Shown: one piece after another, positions 1-4,853 of the stretch | Layout of the letters: every line of letters starts with the position of its first letter | How positions within the stretch are numbered: the stretch's first letter is position 1 | Position numbers and translations under genes: made by a program | The notes under the pieces: generated by a model | What the model was told of the DNA's origin: nothing | Database searches by the model: none | The model's input: the letters and a program-made list of their open reading frames with translations, nothing else | Assembly (NCBI RefSeq): GCF_000966975.1 | Contig: NZ_JZWV01000333.1 | Span: forward strand, 1-6,927 | DNA: 6,927 bases | Origin: Streptomyces katrae | GTDB lineage: Bacteria > Actinomycetota > Actinomycetes > Streptomycetales > Streptomycetaceae | Direction of reading: 5' to 3'

Positions 1-156
1 GGCGTCGGCCGGCGACACCACCCCGAGCGCGACGAGCAGCCCGGCCGCCGGCACGGCGGCGGCCGCCTCGGGCAGTCCGCGCGGACGCAGCACGGCGAAG
101 CCGAGGACGAGCAGCAGGAGGGCGCAGGACAGGGACTCGGCGAGGACGGTGTTCAG
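1..156 (-). CDS. N-terminus of membrane transporter, probably ArsB/SLC13-like (partial)
   Basis: This is the first 52 codons of a minus-strand gene that runs off the left edge. The translation begins LNTVLAESLSCALLLLVLGF, then has a short Arg/Pro turn (RPRGLPE), then a second hydrophobic stretch ending VALGVVSPADA. That is two membrane helices with the pattern I know from the start of actinobacterial arsenical-pump (ArsB/NhaD, ion-transporter superfamily) permeases, so the call rests on resemblance only. The start is a problem. The codon aligning with the usual Met-Asn-Thr start is CTG at 156-154, with GGAG seven bases upstream. An in-frame ATG at 204-202 would add 16 residues (MGCLYVPHARPSRSTA) but lacks a convincing ribosome site. 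It is divergent from the DJ-1 family gene. Substrate cannot be judged from this fragment. Confidence 0.5.
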   Translation of the reverse strand, partial: MNTVLAESLSCALLLLVLGFAVLRPRGLPEAAAAVPAAGLLVALGVVSPADA

Positions 157-204
157 GGCGGTACTCCGGGACGGGCGTGCGTGGGGGACGTACAAGCATC
201 CCAT

Positions 205-492
205 CCCCCGGCAGGGCCCTCGTCCGGCGCGTGTCCGGATGGGTGGGACACCCGTCATTGCACCCCTCGGGGCGGGGTCACACCATGGAGGCATGCCACT
301 GCGAAGCGTGCCGTGCTCTGCGGGCTGACCCTGCTCCCCGACGGGACCTGGAGAGCGCCCGCGCGGCTGGTGTCCGTCTACGCGGAGCGAAATTCCAGCC
401 CGCGCTGGGTAGGGAACCAGCCCCGCGCAGCGGAAGGGGTCGTCCCGTCCGGGCGGCCGCGAAAACAGCACAGCACCCCCTCCGGAGGAGAC
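205..492. other. Gene-free, structured intergenic stretch upstream of DJ-1 family gene
   Basis: I find no credible gene here; long frames run through it only because the G+C content makes stops rare. It holds a perfect inverted repeat GTGTCC/GGACAC (231-236 and 246-251, nine-base spacer) between two divergent genes, a possible operator. A poor promoter candidate is TTGCAC at 258-263 with CACCAT 17 bases on. Further down, GGCTGG (365-370), CCAGCC (395-400), GCTGG (404-408) and CCAGC (417-421) can pair in alternative ways, giving a leader with competing hairpins. I could not match it to a riboswitch class I know. Confidence 0.4.
484..490 (+). promoter_or_regulatory. Ribosome binding site fixing the DJ-1 gene start
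   Basis: GGAGGAG lies just before ATG 493. The frame stays open a long way upstream, so this site and the start of family similarity at MQIAVLLYER decide the start codon. Confidence 0.7.
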
Positions 493-1287
493 ATGCAGAT
501 CGCCGTCCTGCTCTACGAGCGCTTCACCGCCCTCGACGCCATCGGCCCCTACGAAACCCTCAGCCGCCTCGACGGCGCCGATACCGTCTTCGTAGCGGAG
601 CGCAAGGGCCCGGTGCGGACCGACAACGGCGCGGCCGTCCTCGTCGCCGAGAAGGCGCTCGACGAGGTGACCCGCCCCGACATCGTCATCGTCCCCGGCG
701 GCCCGCACCCCGAGATCGAGATGAAGAACCCCGTCGTCCTCGACTGGCTCCGTTCCGTGGACGCCACGACCACCTGGACCACGTCCGTCTGCACCGGCTC
801 GCTGCTGCTCGCCGCCGCCGGCCTGCTCGACGGGCGCCGGGCGACCAGCCACTGGCTCTACCTCGACCAGCTCACCCCCTTCGGCGCCCGGCCCACCGGG
901 GAGCGGGTGGTCTTCGACGGCAAGTACGTCACCGCCGCCGGAGTCTCCTCCGGCCTGGACATGGGGCTCGGCCTGCTCGGCCGGATCGCGGGGGACACGT
1001 ACGCCCAGACCGTGCAGCTGATGTGCGAGTACGACCCCCAGCCGCCCTACGACGCCGGCTCCCCGGCCAAGGCCCCGGCCGAGATCGTCGCCCGGCTGCG
1101 TTCCGTCAGCCCCCTGACGGCTCCGGGCGCCAATCCCTCCGCTCCAGGAAGGCGGCGACACCCTCCGCGGTGTCGCCGCTCGCGGCCGCCTGGCCGCTCC
1201 AGTACGCGTCCCGGTCGGTGCGCCCGTCCGCGAACTCCTTCGCCGCGGCCTGCGTCAGCTGCGACCGCGCCGTCAGGACCCGGGTGA
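493..1287 (+). CDS. DJ-1/PfpI family protein, isonitrile hydratase-like; 3' end probably frameshifted
   Basis: The protein has the DJ-1/PfpI alpha/beta fold signature. Near the N-terminus is ALDAIGPYE with Asp15 and Glu21; a nucleophile elbow TSVCTGS has Cys100 followed by Thr101; then comes LLAAAGLLDGRRATSHW with His120. Asp15, Cys100 and Thr101 match the residues I recall as essential in Pseudomonas putida isonitrile hydratase (InhA), which turns isonitriles into N-formamides, so that activity is a reasonable guess; other DJ-1-type hydrolase roles remain possible. Recognisable family sequence ends near residue 203 (AEIVARLR). The frame then runs on to a TGA at 1285-1287, adding about 60 Arg/Pro/Ser-rich residues antisense to the crotonase gene. 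Relatives are about 200-230 residues, so the 264-residue product is suspect. A TGA at 1115-1117 is one base out of frame, and losing one C from the 1110-1114 run would end the protein there. Confidence 0.8.
   Translation: MQIAVLLYERFTALDAIGPYETLSRLDGADTVFVAERKGPVRTDNGAAVLVAEKALDEVTRPDIVIVPGGPHPEIEMKNPVVLDWLRSVDATTTWTTSVCTGSLLLAAAGLLDGRRATSHWLYLDQLTPFGARPTGERVVFDGKYVTAAGVSSGLDMGLGLLGRIAGDTYAQTVQLMCEYDPQPPYDAGSPAKAPAEIVARLRSVSPLTAPGANPSAPGRRRHPPRCRRSRPPGRSSTRPGRCARPRTPSPRPASAATAPSGPG
1103..1120. terminator. Palindrome at the convergent gene ends
   Basis: CCGTCAG (1103-1109) and CTGACGG (1114-1120) form a perfect 7-bp stem with a CCCC loop. The crotonase stop (TGA, minus 1108-1106) lies in one arm and its mirror image, plus TGA 1115-1117, in the other. 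The position suggests a shared bidirectional terminator. There is no T-run, as is usual in actinobacteria. Confidence 0.45.
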
Positions 1288-1883
1288 ACTCGGCCACCCG
1301 CTTGTCCAGTTCGCCGGCCGGCAGCAGCTCGTTGAGGAACCCGGCCCGCAGCGCGGTCTCCGCCCCGATCAGATCGGCCGAGAAGAGCAGGTACTTGGCC
1401 CATGCGGGGCCGACCAGCGAGGCCAGCCGGCGGGTGGAGGAGGCCGGGTAGACGATGCCCAGCTTCGCCGGGGTCACCCCGAACCGCGCGCCCTCCTCCG
1501 CGAACCGCAGGTCGCACGCCGCGGCCAGCTGGCTGCCCCCGCCCACGCAGAAGCCGCGGACCGCCGCCACCGTCGGCTTGGGGAAGGCTGCCAGGGCCTC
1601 CTCCGCCGCCACCGCCAGGGCCTGCGGATCCTCGTCCCCGGTGAGGGAGGAGATGTCGGCGCCCGCGCAGAAGGTCGGACCGGCCCCGGTCAGGACCAGC
1701 ACCCGTACGGCGGGGTCGGCGGCCAGCCCCGGCAGCAGCCGCGGCCAGCCCCGGCAGCAGCCGCGGCAGGGCCCGCCACATGGCGGCCGTCATGGCGTTC
1801 CGCTTGGCGGGGTGGGAGATGGTGACCGTGGCCACCCCGTCGGCGACCGTGTGGTGGAGGGCTGCTTCCCGGGCTGCGTCCAT
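1106..1883 (-). pseudogene. Enoyl-CoA hydratase/isomerase (crotonase) family gene broken by a 22-bp tandem duplication
   Basis: Translation from ATG 1883 gives a normal crotonase N-terminus (VADGVATVTISHPAKRNAM) to LLPGLAA, then loses the family pattern. The rest of the family continues one frame over to TGA 1106: GAGPTFCAGADISSL (oxyanion-hole loop), PTVAAVRGFCVGGGSQLAAACD, FGVTPAKLGIVYP. Between them is a perfect 22-bp direct duplication (1719-1740 and 1741-1762). Removing one copy restores LLPGLAADPAVRVLVLTGAG and a 251-residue protein, the usual family length. In restored numbering the positions of the two classical hydratase glutamates (Glu144 and Glu164 of rat mitochondrial hydratase) are Gln111 and Pro131, while Tyr138 aligns with the Tyr of methylmalonyl-CoA decarboxylase-like members, so it is probably not an ordinary hydratase. 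The uncorrected frame stays open to 1047, giving a 278-residue nonsense-tailed product. No ribosome site precedes ATG 1883; see the leaderless promoter. Confidence 0.85.
1719..1762. repeat. Perfect 22-bp tandem duplication inside the crotonase gene
   Basis: Positions 1719-1740 and 1741-1762 are identical, and five more bases (1763-1767, GCGGC) repeat the start of the unit, so each copy is flanked by GCGGC. This is the expected product of replication slippage between 5-base homologies. Because 22 is not a multiple of 3, it shifts the crotonase frame. Confidence 0.95.
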
Positions 1884-1890
1884 GCGCCGG

Positions 1891-1896
1891 ATGCTA
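1891..1896 (-). promoter_or_regulatory. Possible -10 element of a leaderless crotonase transcript
   Basis: On minus the hexamer is TAGCAT, which fits the actinobacterial TANNNT -10. It is followed by exactly seven bases and then ATG 1883, the spacing of leaderless mRNAs, and there is no Shine-Dalgarno sequence. A -35 is not clear; TTGATC at 1922-1917 is 20 bases away. Confidence 0.4.
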
Positions 1897-1913
1897 TCCC
1901 GGGACGACGATCC

Positions 1914-1919
1914 TATGAT
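1914..1919 (+). promoter_or_regulatory. Possible -10 element for the HdeD-family gene
   Basis: TATGAT differs at one base from the consensus TATAAT, in a G+C-rich gap between divergent genes. Initiation would fall near 1926, giving a leader of about 33 bases carrying the strong AGGAGGT site. No good -35 is visible. Confidence 0.4.
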
Positions 1920-1958
1920 CAAGGAGACTCCGTCCCCCGGGGGGTGCGAGGAGGTGGC

Positions 1959-2624
1959 ATGCCCATGGGCGCCGACCGAAGGGCCGAGCGGAAACAGCCG
2001 CAACAGCAGGAGAAGAAGAAGCTCCACCGCAGTTTCGGGCTGCTGGCGCTCCTCGGCGTGGTCCTGGTGCTGGCCGGGCTGGTGGGCCTGGTCTACGCCG
2101 GTGTGGCCACCCTGACGTCGATGTTCCTCTTCGGCTGGCTGCTGCTGATCGGCGGGCTGGTCGGCCTCGCCCAGGCGGTCCAGTCCCGCAGGAGCAAGTA
2201 CTTCTGGCTGGCCGTCGTCGTCGCCGCGGTCAACCTCGCCGCCGGGTTCGTGATCCTGCGGCGCCCCGAGGCGAGCGCCGAGGCGCTGACGATGTTCGCC
2301 GCGCTGCTCTTCCTCATCGGCGGGGTGTTCCGCCTGGTGGGCTCCCTGGTGGTGCGCGGGCCCTATTTCGGGCTGTTCCTGATCCAGGGGGCCTTCGGCA
2401 TCCTGCTGGGCATCCTGATCCTCTGGGAGTGGCCCGGCAGCAGCCTGTACGTGATCGGGACCTTCTTCTCCCTCGCCCTGCTGTTCGACGGGCTGAGCCT
2501 GGTGGCGGTCGGCATGGGCGGACGCCGGATCCTGGGTCTGGTCAGGGAAGACACGGAGAGCGGGCCGGACGCGGCAGACACTGCCAAGCGGAGCGTGGCG
2601 GATCAGGAACAGTCCAACAACTGA
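1959..2624 (+). CDS. HdeD/DUF308 family six-helix membrane protein
   Basis: The product is 221 residues. It has a basic, Gln-rich cytoplasmic N-terminus (ERKQPQQQEKKKLHR, about residues 10-24), then six hydrophobic helices at roughly 26-47, 53-74, 80-101, 109-131, 137-157 and 162-185, and a charged C-terminal tail rich in Asp, Glu and Ser. The small-residue helices with turns such as FGWLLLIGGLVGLAQAVQSR and LFLIGGVFRLVGSL match the repeated DUF308 units of the HdeD family. In E. coli HdeD is linked to acid resistance, but the actinobacterial members have no settled function. AGGAGGT at 1949-1955 precedes ATG 1959 by three bases; the second Met (1965) is nine bases away and equally plausible. 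It is divergent from the crotonase gene, 75 bases apart, and followed by a hairpin at 2662-2682. Confidence 0.8.
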   Translation: MPMGADRRAERKQPQQQEKKKLHRSFGLLALLGVVLVLAGLVGLVYAGVATLTSMFLFGWLLLIGGLVGLAQAVQSRRSKYFWLAVVVAAVNLAAGFVILRRPEASAEALTMFAALLFLIGGVFRLVGSLVVRGPYFGLFLIQGAFGILLGILILWEWPGSSLYVIGTFFSLALLFDGLSLVAVGMGGRRILGLVREDTESGPDAADTAKRSVADQEQSNN

Positions 2625-2661
2625 CTCCGTCATACGCCGGTGGTCAGAAAGTGTCCGATTG

Positions 2662-2682
2662 CTGCTGACTTCTGGTCAGCGG
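2662..2682 (+). terminator. Hairpin downstream of the HdeD-family gene (terminator or operator)
   Basis: GCTGAC (2664-2669) and GTCAGC (2675-2680) pair around TTCTG. As RNA the stem extends to eight pairs with C2662-G2682 and a U2663-G2681 wobble. It sits 37 bases after the HdeD stop and 72 before the next ATG. There is no U-run. Since TGGTCAG recurs at 2641-2647 and 2673-2679, it may instead be a binding site. Confidence 0.4.
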
Positions 2683-2754
2683 CGCGGTCCGGACCAGGCG
2701 GCTCGCCACTCTTGACGCGTGGAGACGATCGAGCGTGAAGACGGGGGCCGGAAG

Positions 2755-3249
2755 ATGGACGACAGCGGGAGCATCCCGCAGGCCAGGGGAGGTGAGACGG
2801 CGGCTCCGGCCGATCCCCTCACGTACGAGGGGGTGTGGCGCTTCACCGCGCCGGCGGTTGAAGAATCCGTTCCGCAGGCCCGCCGGGCGGTCCGCGACCT
2901 GCTCGCCCGCCAGGAGGTGCCGGCCACGCAGGAGCTGGTGTACTCCCTGCTGCTGATCGTCTCCGAGCTGGTGACGAACTCGGTCCGGCACGCCGCCCTG
3001 CTCTCCCCGGAGGTGGGCGTCGAGGTGGCGGTGGGCCGGGAATGGGTACGGGTGGCCGTCGAGGACGACCACCCGTACCGGCCCAAGGCGCTGGAGGCCG
3101 ACTTCGGCCAGACCGGCGGCCGGGGCCTGCTGCTGGTCCGCGAGGTCACCCGGGAGGCCGGCGGGGTGTGCGACGTGGAGCACACCTCCACCGGCGGCAA
3201 GGTGATCTGGGCCGCACTGCCGCTCACGGCCCCGGCCCGGCCCCTCTGA
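2755..3249 (+). CDS. HATPase_c (RsbW-like) ATP-binding regulatory protein
   Basis: A 164-residue single-domain protein of the GHKL ATPase type, like the anti-sigma kinases RsbW and SpoIIAB and the many streptomycete relatives. The N box is LLLIVSELVTNSVRHA with Glu71 and Asn75; the G1 region is VEDDHPYRP (Asp104/Asp105), atypical because the usual Asp-x-Gly/Ser is replaced; the G2 box is GGRGLLLV (121-128). There is no membrane segment or phosphatase domain, so it is a stand-alone cytoplasmic protein, presumably controlling a sigma or anti-anti-sigma partner not in this window. The start is uncertain. ATG 2755 has GGGGG seven bases upstream and a weak GGAAG touching it; GTG 2719 is in frame, adds 12 residues (VETIEREDGGRK) and has no ribosome site. 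The first 20 residues are low in structure. It converges on idi. Confidence 0.8.
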   Translation: MDDSGSIPQARGGETAAPADPLTYEGVWRFTAPAVEESVPQARRAVRDLLARQEVPATQELVYSLLLIVSELVTNSVRHAALLSPEVGVEVAVGREWVRVAVEDDHPYRPKALEADFGQTGGRGLLLVREVTREAGGVCDVEHTSTGGKVIWAALPLTAPARPL

Positions 3250-3255
3250 GGCCCC

Positions 3256-3274
3256 GGCCCGCCGACGACGGGCC
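3256..3274. terminator. Short hairpin between convergent HATPase and idi genes
   Basis: GGCCCG (3256-3261) and CGGGCC (3269-3274) form a 6-bp all-G/C stem with a seven-base loop, centred in the 51-base gap between the two stop codons. It would serve both strands. In such G+C-rich DNA a stem of this size can occur by chance. Confidence 0.35.
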
Positions 3275-3300
3275 CGCTCCGCACCCGAACGGCGCAGCGG

Positions 3301-3903
3301 CTACCAGCCGGCCGCGTCGCCGGTCAGCTCGCGGATCGCGGGACGCGCGGCGTCCAGCACCGTCATGAACCAGGCCGAGAACGGCTCCTTCGCGTGCCGC
3401 TTCGCCAGCTCCTCGGCGGTCACGAAGGCGGTGTCCCCGACCTCCTCCGGGTCCGGGTCCAGCGAAGCCTGGGCGAGTCCCACGAACAGGTGGTTGTACT
3501 CCTGCTCGACCAGTCCCGACGCGGGGTCCGGGTGGTTGTAGCGCACCGTTCCCGCCTCCGCGAGCAGTGAGGGCGAGAGCCCGAGCTCCTCGTGGGTGCG
3601 CCGGGCCGCCGCCGCGAACGGGGACTCGCCGGGGTAGGGGTGACCGCAACAGGTGTTCGACCAGACGCCGGGGGAGTGGTACTTCCCGAGGGCGCGCTGC
3701 TGGATCAGCAGCCGGCCCTGCTCGTCGAAGAGGAACACGGAGAACGCCCGGTGCAGCAGACCCGGGGACTGATGGGCGGAGAGCTTCTCCGCCGTGCCGA
3801 TGGTGTTGCCGGACTCGTCGACCAGTTCGAGCATGATCGATTCTTGAGCGCCGGTGCCGGCGGACGCGCTGTTGTTGGCGCCAGTGGCTGATGTGGTCGG
3901 CAT
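3301..3903 (-). CDS. idi: Isopentenyl-diphosphate delta-isomerase, type I (Nudix)
   Basis: Catalyses IPP to DMAPP isomerisation, feeding isoprenoid synthesis in the cytoplasm. The 200-residue protein carries all the type I landmarks: SPGVWSNTCCGHP with catalytic Cys86 just before Gly-His-Pro; metal-ligand histidines His44, His51 and His88 in the spacing of E. coli His25, His32 and His69; the Nudix-like helix AAARRTHEELGL; EQEYNHLF with Glu133 and Glu135, equivalent to E. coli Glu114 and Glu116; and Trp178 near the end (E. coli Trp161). The start at 3903 is chosen because GAAGGA (3914-3909) is five bases upstream; the in-frame ATG at 3909 would touch the same site. The first 22 residues are Ser/Thr/Ala/Gly-rich and not conserved. 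Just upstream, CTTC recurs four times on plus (3911, 3916, 3923, 3930), giving a GAAG-rich leader. It is transcribed alone, between two terminator-like hairpins. Confidence 0.95.
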   Translation of the reverse strand: MPTTSATGANNSASAGTGAQESIMLELVDESGNTIGTAEKLSAHQSPGLLHRAFSVFLFDEQGRLLIQQRALGKYHSPGVWSNTCCGHPYPGESPFAAAARRTHEELGLSPSLLAEAGTVRYNHPDPASGLVEQEYNHLFVGLAQASLDPDPEEVGDTAFVTAEELAKRHAKEPFSAWFMTVLDAARPAIRELTGDAAGW

Positions 3904-3945
3904 ACCCATCCTTCGCTTCGGACTTCGGTCTTCAGTCTGCCGTAC

Positions 3946-3962
3946 AAAAGGGGCTTGTCCCC
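3946..3962 (-). terminator. Short intrinsic-type terminator between GNAT gene and idi
   Basis: Read on minus: GGGG, loop ACAAG, CCCC, then TTTT. It is a 4-bp stem with a run of four T, downstream of the larger hairpin at 3982-4019. It may be a back-up terminator for the acetyltransferase transcript, keeping it out of idi. Confidence 0.35.
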
Positions 3963-3981
3963 ACTTCGGCCATCCGCGCAT

Positions 3982-4019
3982 GTCCGGCCCCCGCCACGTG
4001 GTAACGGCGGGGACCGGAC
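3982..4019 (-). terminator. Strong hairpin terminator after the GNAT acetyltransferase gene
   Basis: GTCCGG (3982-3987) pairs with CCGGAC (4014-4019), then one C/A mismatch, then CCCCGCC (3989-3995) with GGCGGGG (4006-4012): 13 G/C-rich pairs around a ten-base loop. It begins 13 bases beyond the acetyltransferase stop. There is no T-run directly after it, as is common in actinobacteria. Confidence 0.65.
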
Positions 4020-4032
4020 GGCCCGTCAGGCC

Positions 4033-4665
4033 TCAGACGCCGAAGGGGGCCGGATACCCGATCGTGCCCGCCGGCACCGGAACGGAATCGTCCAGCACCA
4101 GCGCCATCATGGCCTCGTCCGGCACCTCGAAGGGAGCCCGGATCCCGTAGCGCGAGGCCGGCACGAACCCGAACCGCGGATAGTAGGAGGGATGCCCCAG
4201 GACCAGCACCAACGCCTCCCCGCGTGCCGCCGCGGCCGCGAGCAGCGCCCGTACCACCGCACTGCCCGCGCCCGAGCGCTGGAGCGCGGGATCGGCCGCC
4301 ACCGGCGCGAGCGCGAGCGCCGGCGCGCCGTCCACGTGGCACCGGGTCAGCAGGGCGTGCGCCGCCACCGACCCGTCCGGGCCCTCGGCCACGTACGACA
4401 GCCCCGGGAGCCAGGCCCCGTCGGCGCGCAGCGCGTCCACGAGATCAGCCTCCAGCGGGGTGTCGAAGGCCGCCAGGTTGACGGCGCGCACGGCCGCCAC
4501 ATCGGCCGCGGTCTCCGGCCGGGTCCGCCAGCGGCCCCCGTCCGCGGCCGGCTCCGCCGGGGTCTCGGGGGACTGCCGGGGCAGCCCGGGGTGCGGCTCC
4601 GGGAACGCCGCGAAGGCCTCGTCGGCGGAGCTGCTGTGATGGGTGTTGCTCGTGTTGTCGGTCAA
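4033..4665 (-). CDS. GNAT family N-acetyltransferase (YhbS-like)
   Basis: A 210-residue acetyl-CoA-dependent transferase. About 45 N-terminal residues are Pro/Glu/Ala-rich and look disordered. The GNAT fold starts at WRTRPETAADVAAVRAVN. Motif A is VAADPALQRSGAGSAVVRAL, with the CoA-pyrophosphate loop Gln129-Arg-Ser-Gly-Ala-Gly134. Motif B is LGHPSYYPRFGFVPA (156-170), diagnostic of the YhbS-type subfamily (COG3153), whose substrates are mostly unknown. The start codon is TTG at 4665-4663, preceded at six bases by AAGGG (4676-4672); I see no better in-frame start. The upstream small ORF (4733-4813) and a hairpin lie in its leader, so it may be in one transcript with them. A large hairpin follows the stop. 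Confidence 0.85.
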   Translation of the reverse strand: MTDNTSNTHHSSSADEAFAAFPEPHPGLPRQSPETPAEPAADGGRWRTRPETAADVAAVRAVNLAAFDTPLEADLVDALRADGAWLPGLSYVAEGPDGSVAAHALLTRCHVDGAPALALAPVAADPALQRSGAGSAVVRALLAAAAARGEALVLVLGHPSYYPRFGFVPASRYGIRAPFEVPDEAMMALVLDDSVPVPAGTIGYPAPFGV

Positions 4666-4707
4666 CGTGAACCCTTGAACGGGGGCTCCGGCCGACGGGA
4701 CCTGTCG

Positions 4708-4723
4708 CTCAGCAAGAGCTGAG
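4708..4723 (-). promoter_or_regulatory. Hairpin in the leader of the acetyltransferase gene
   Basis: CTCAGC (4708-4713) and GCTGAG (4718-4723) form a perfect 6-bp stem with a four-base loop, starting 10 bases after the small ORF stop and ending 42 bases before the acetyltransferase TTG. GATCAG is also repeated at 4723-4728 and 4731-4736, over the small ORF stop. It could be an attenuator or a weak terminator. Confidence 0.3.
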
Positions 4724-4732
4724 ATCAGAGGA

Positions 4733-4813
4733 TCAGGCCCGGCCGGACGCCCGGGAAGACGGGGAGACGTACCGGAGTTCGCCGCGCACGGCAGCGATCG
4801 CTGCGACCGTCAT
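4733..4813 (-). CDS. Small ORF, 26 residues, possible leader peptide
   Basis: ATG 4813 reads MTVAAIAAVRGELRYVSPSS then RASGRA and TGA at 4735-4733. Support: a good ribosome site GAGGTGG ending four bases before the ATG; a TANNNT hexamer (TAAGGT, 4853-4848) at a sensible distance upstream; and G/C at about 21 of 25 third codon positions. It lies 67 bases upstream of the acetyltransferase start, same strand. I do not recognise the peptide. It has no run of a single amino acid that would mark an amino-acid attenuator, no Cys and no membrane segment. It could be a translated leader, a tiny independent protein, or chance in G+C-rich DNA. Confidence 0.4.
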   Translation of the reverse strand: MTVAAIAAVRGELRYVSPSSRASGRA

Positions 4814-4847
4814 CAATCCACCTCTTCCACGTCCGGAGCCGGCGTCC

Positions 4848-4853
4848 ACCTTA
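4848..4853 (-). promoter_or_regulatory. Possible -10 element for small ORF/acetyltransferase transcript
   Basis: TAAGGT on minus fits TANNNT within the most A+T-rich part of this gap. Initiation near 4841 would leave a leader of about 28 bases before ATG 4813. No convincing -35 is seen. Confidence 0.3.

Noticed and set aside
285..330. Cys/His-rich start MEACHCEAC and an 11-codon ORF (MPLRSVPCSAG, 293-328)
   Set aside because: The first simply runs into the shadow frame; the second is too short and has no support beyond a nearby GGAGG.
340..492. Cobalamin, c-di-AMP or SAM riboswitch in the DJ-1 leader
   Set aside because: Some G/A-rich pieces look suggestive, but I cannot find the conserved core of any of these (for example no B12-box AGCCAGG-type sequence).
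177..1451. 424-codon open frame on plus
   Set aside because: Arg/Pro-rich shadow frame overlapping the DJ-1 gene in another register; no family features.
1047..2633. 528-codon open frame on minus spanning crotonase, HdeD gene and their gap
   Set aside because: Only the 1883 to about 1741 part is real crotonase coding; upstream it is antisense to the HdeD-family gene and downstream it is the frameshifted nonsense tail.
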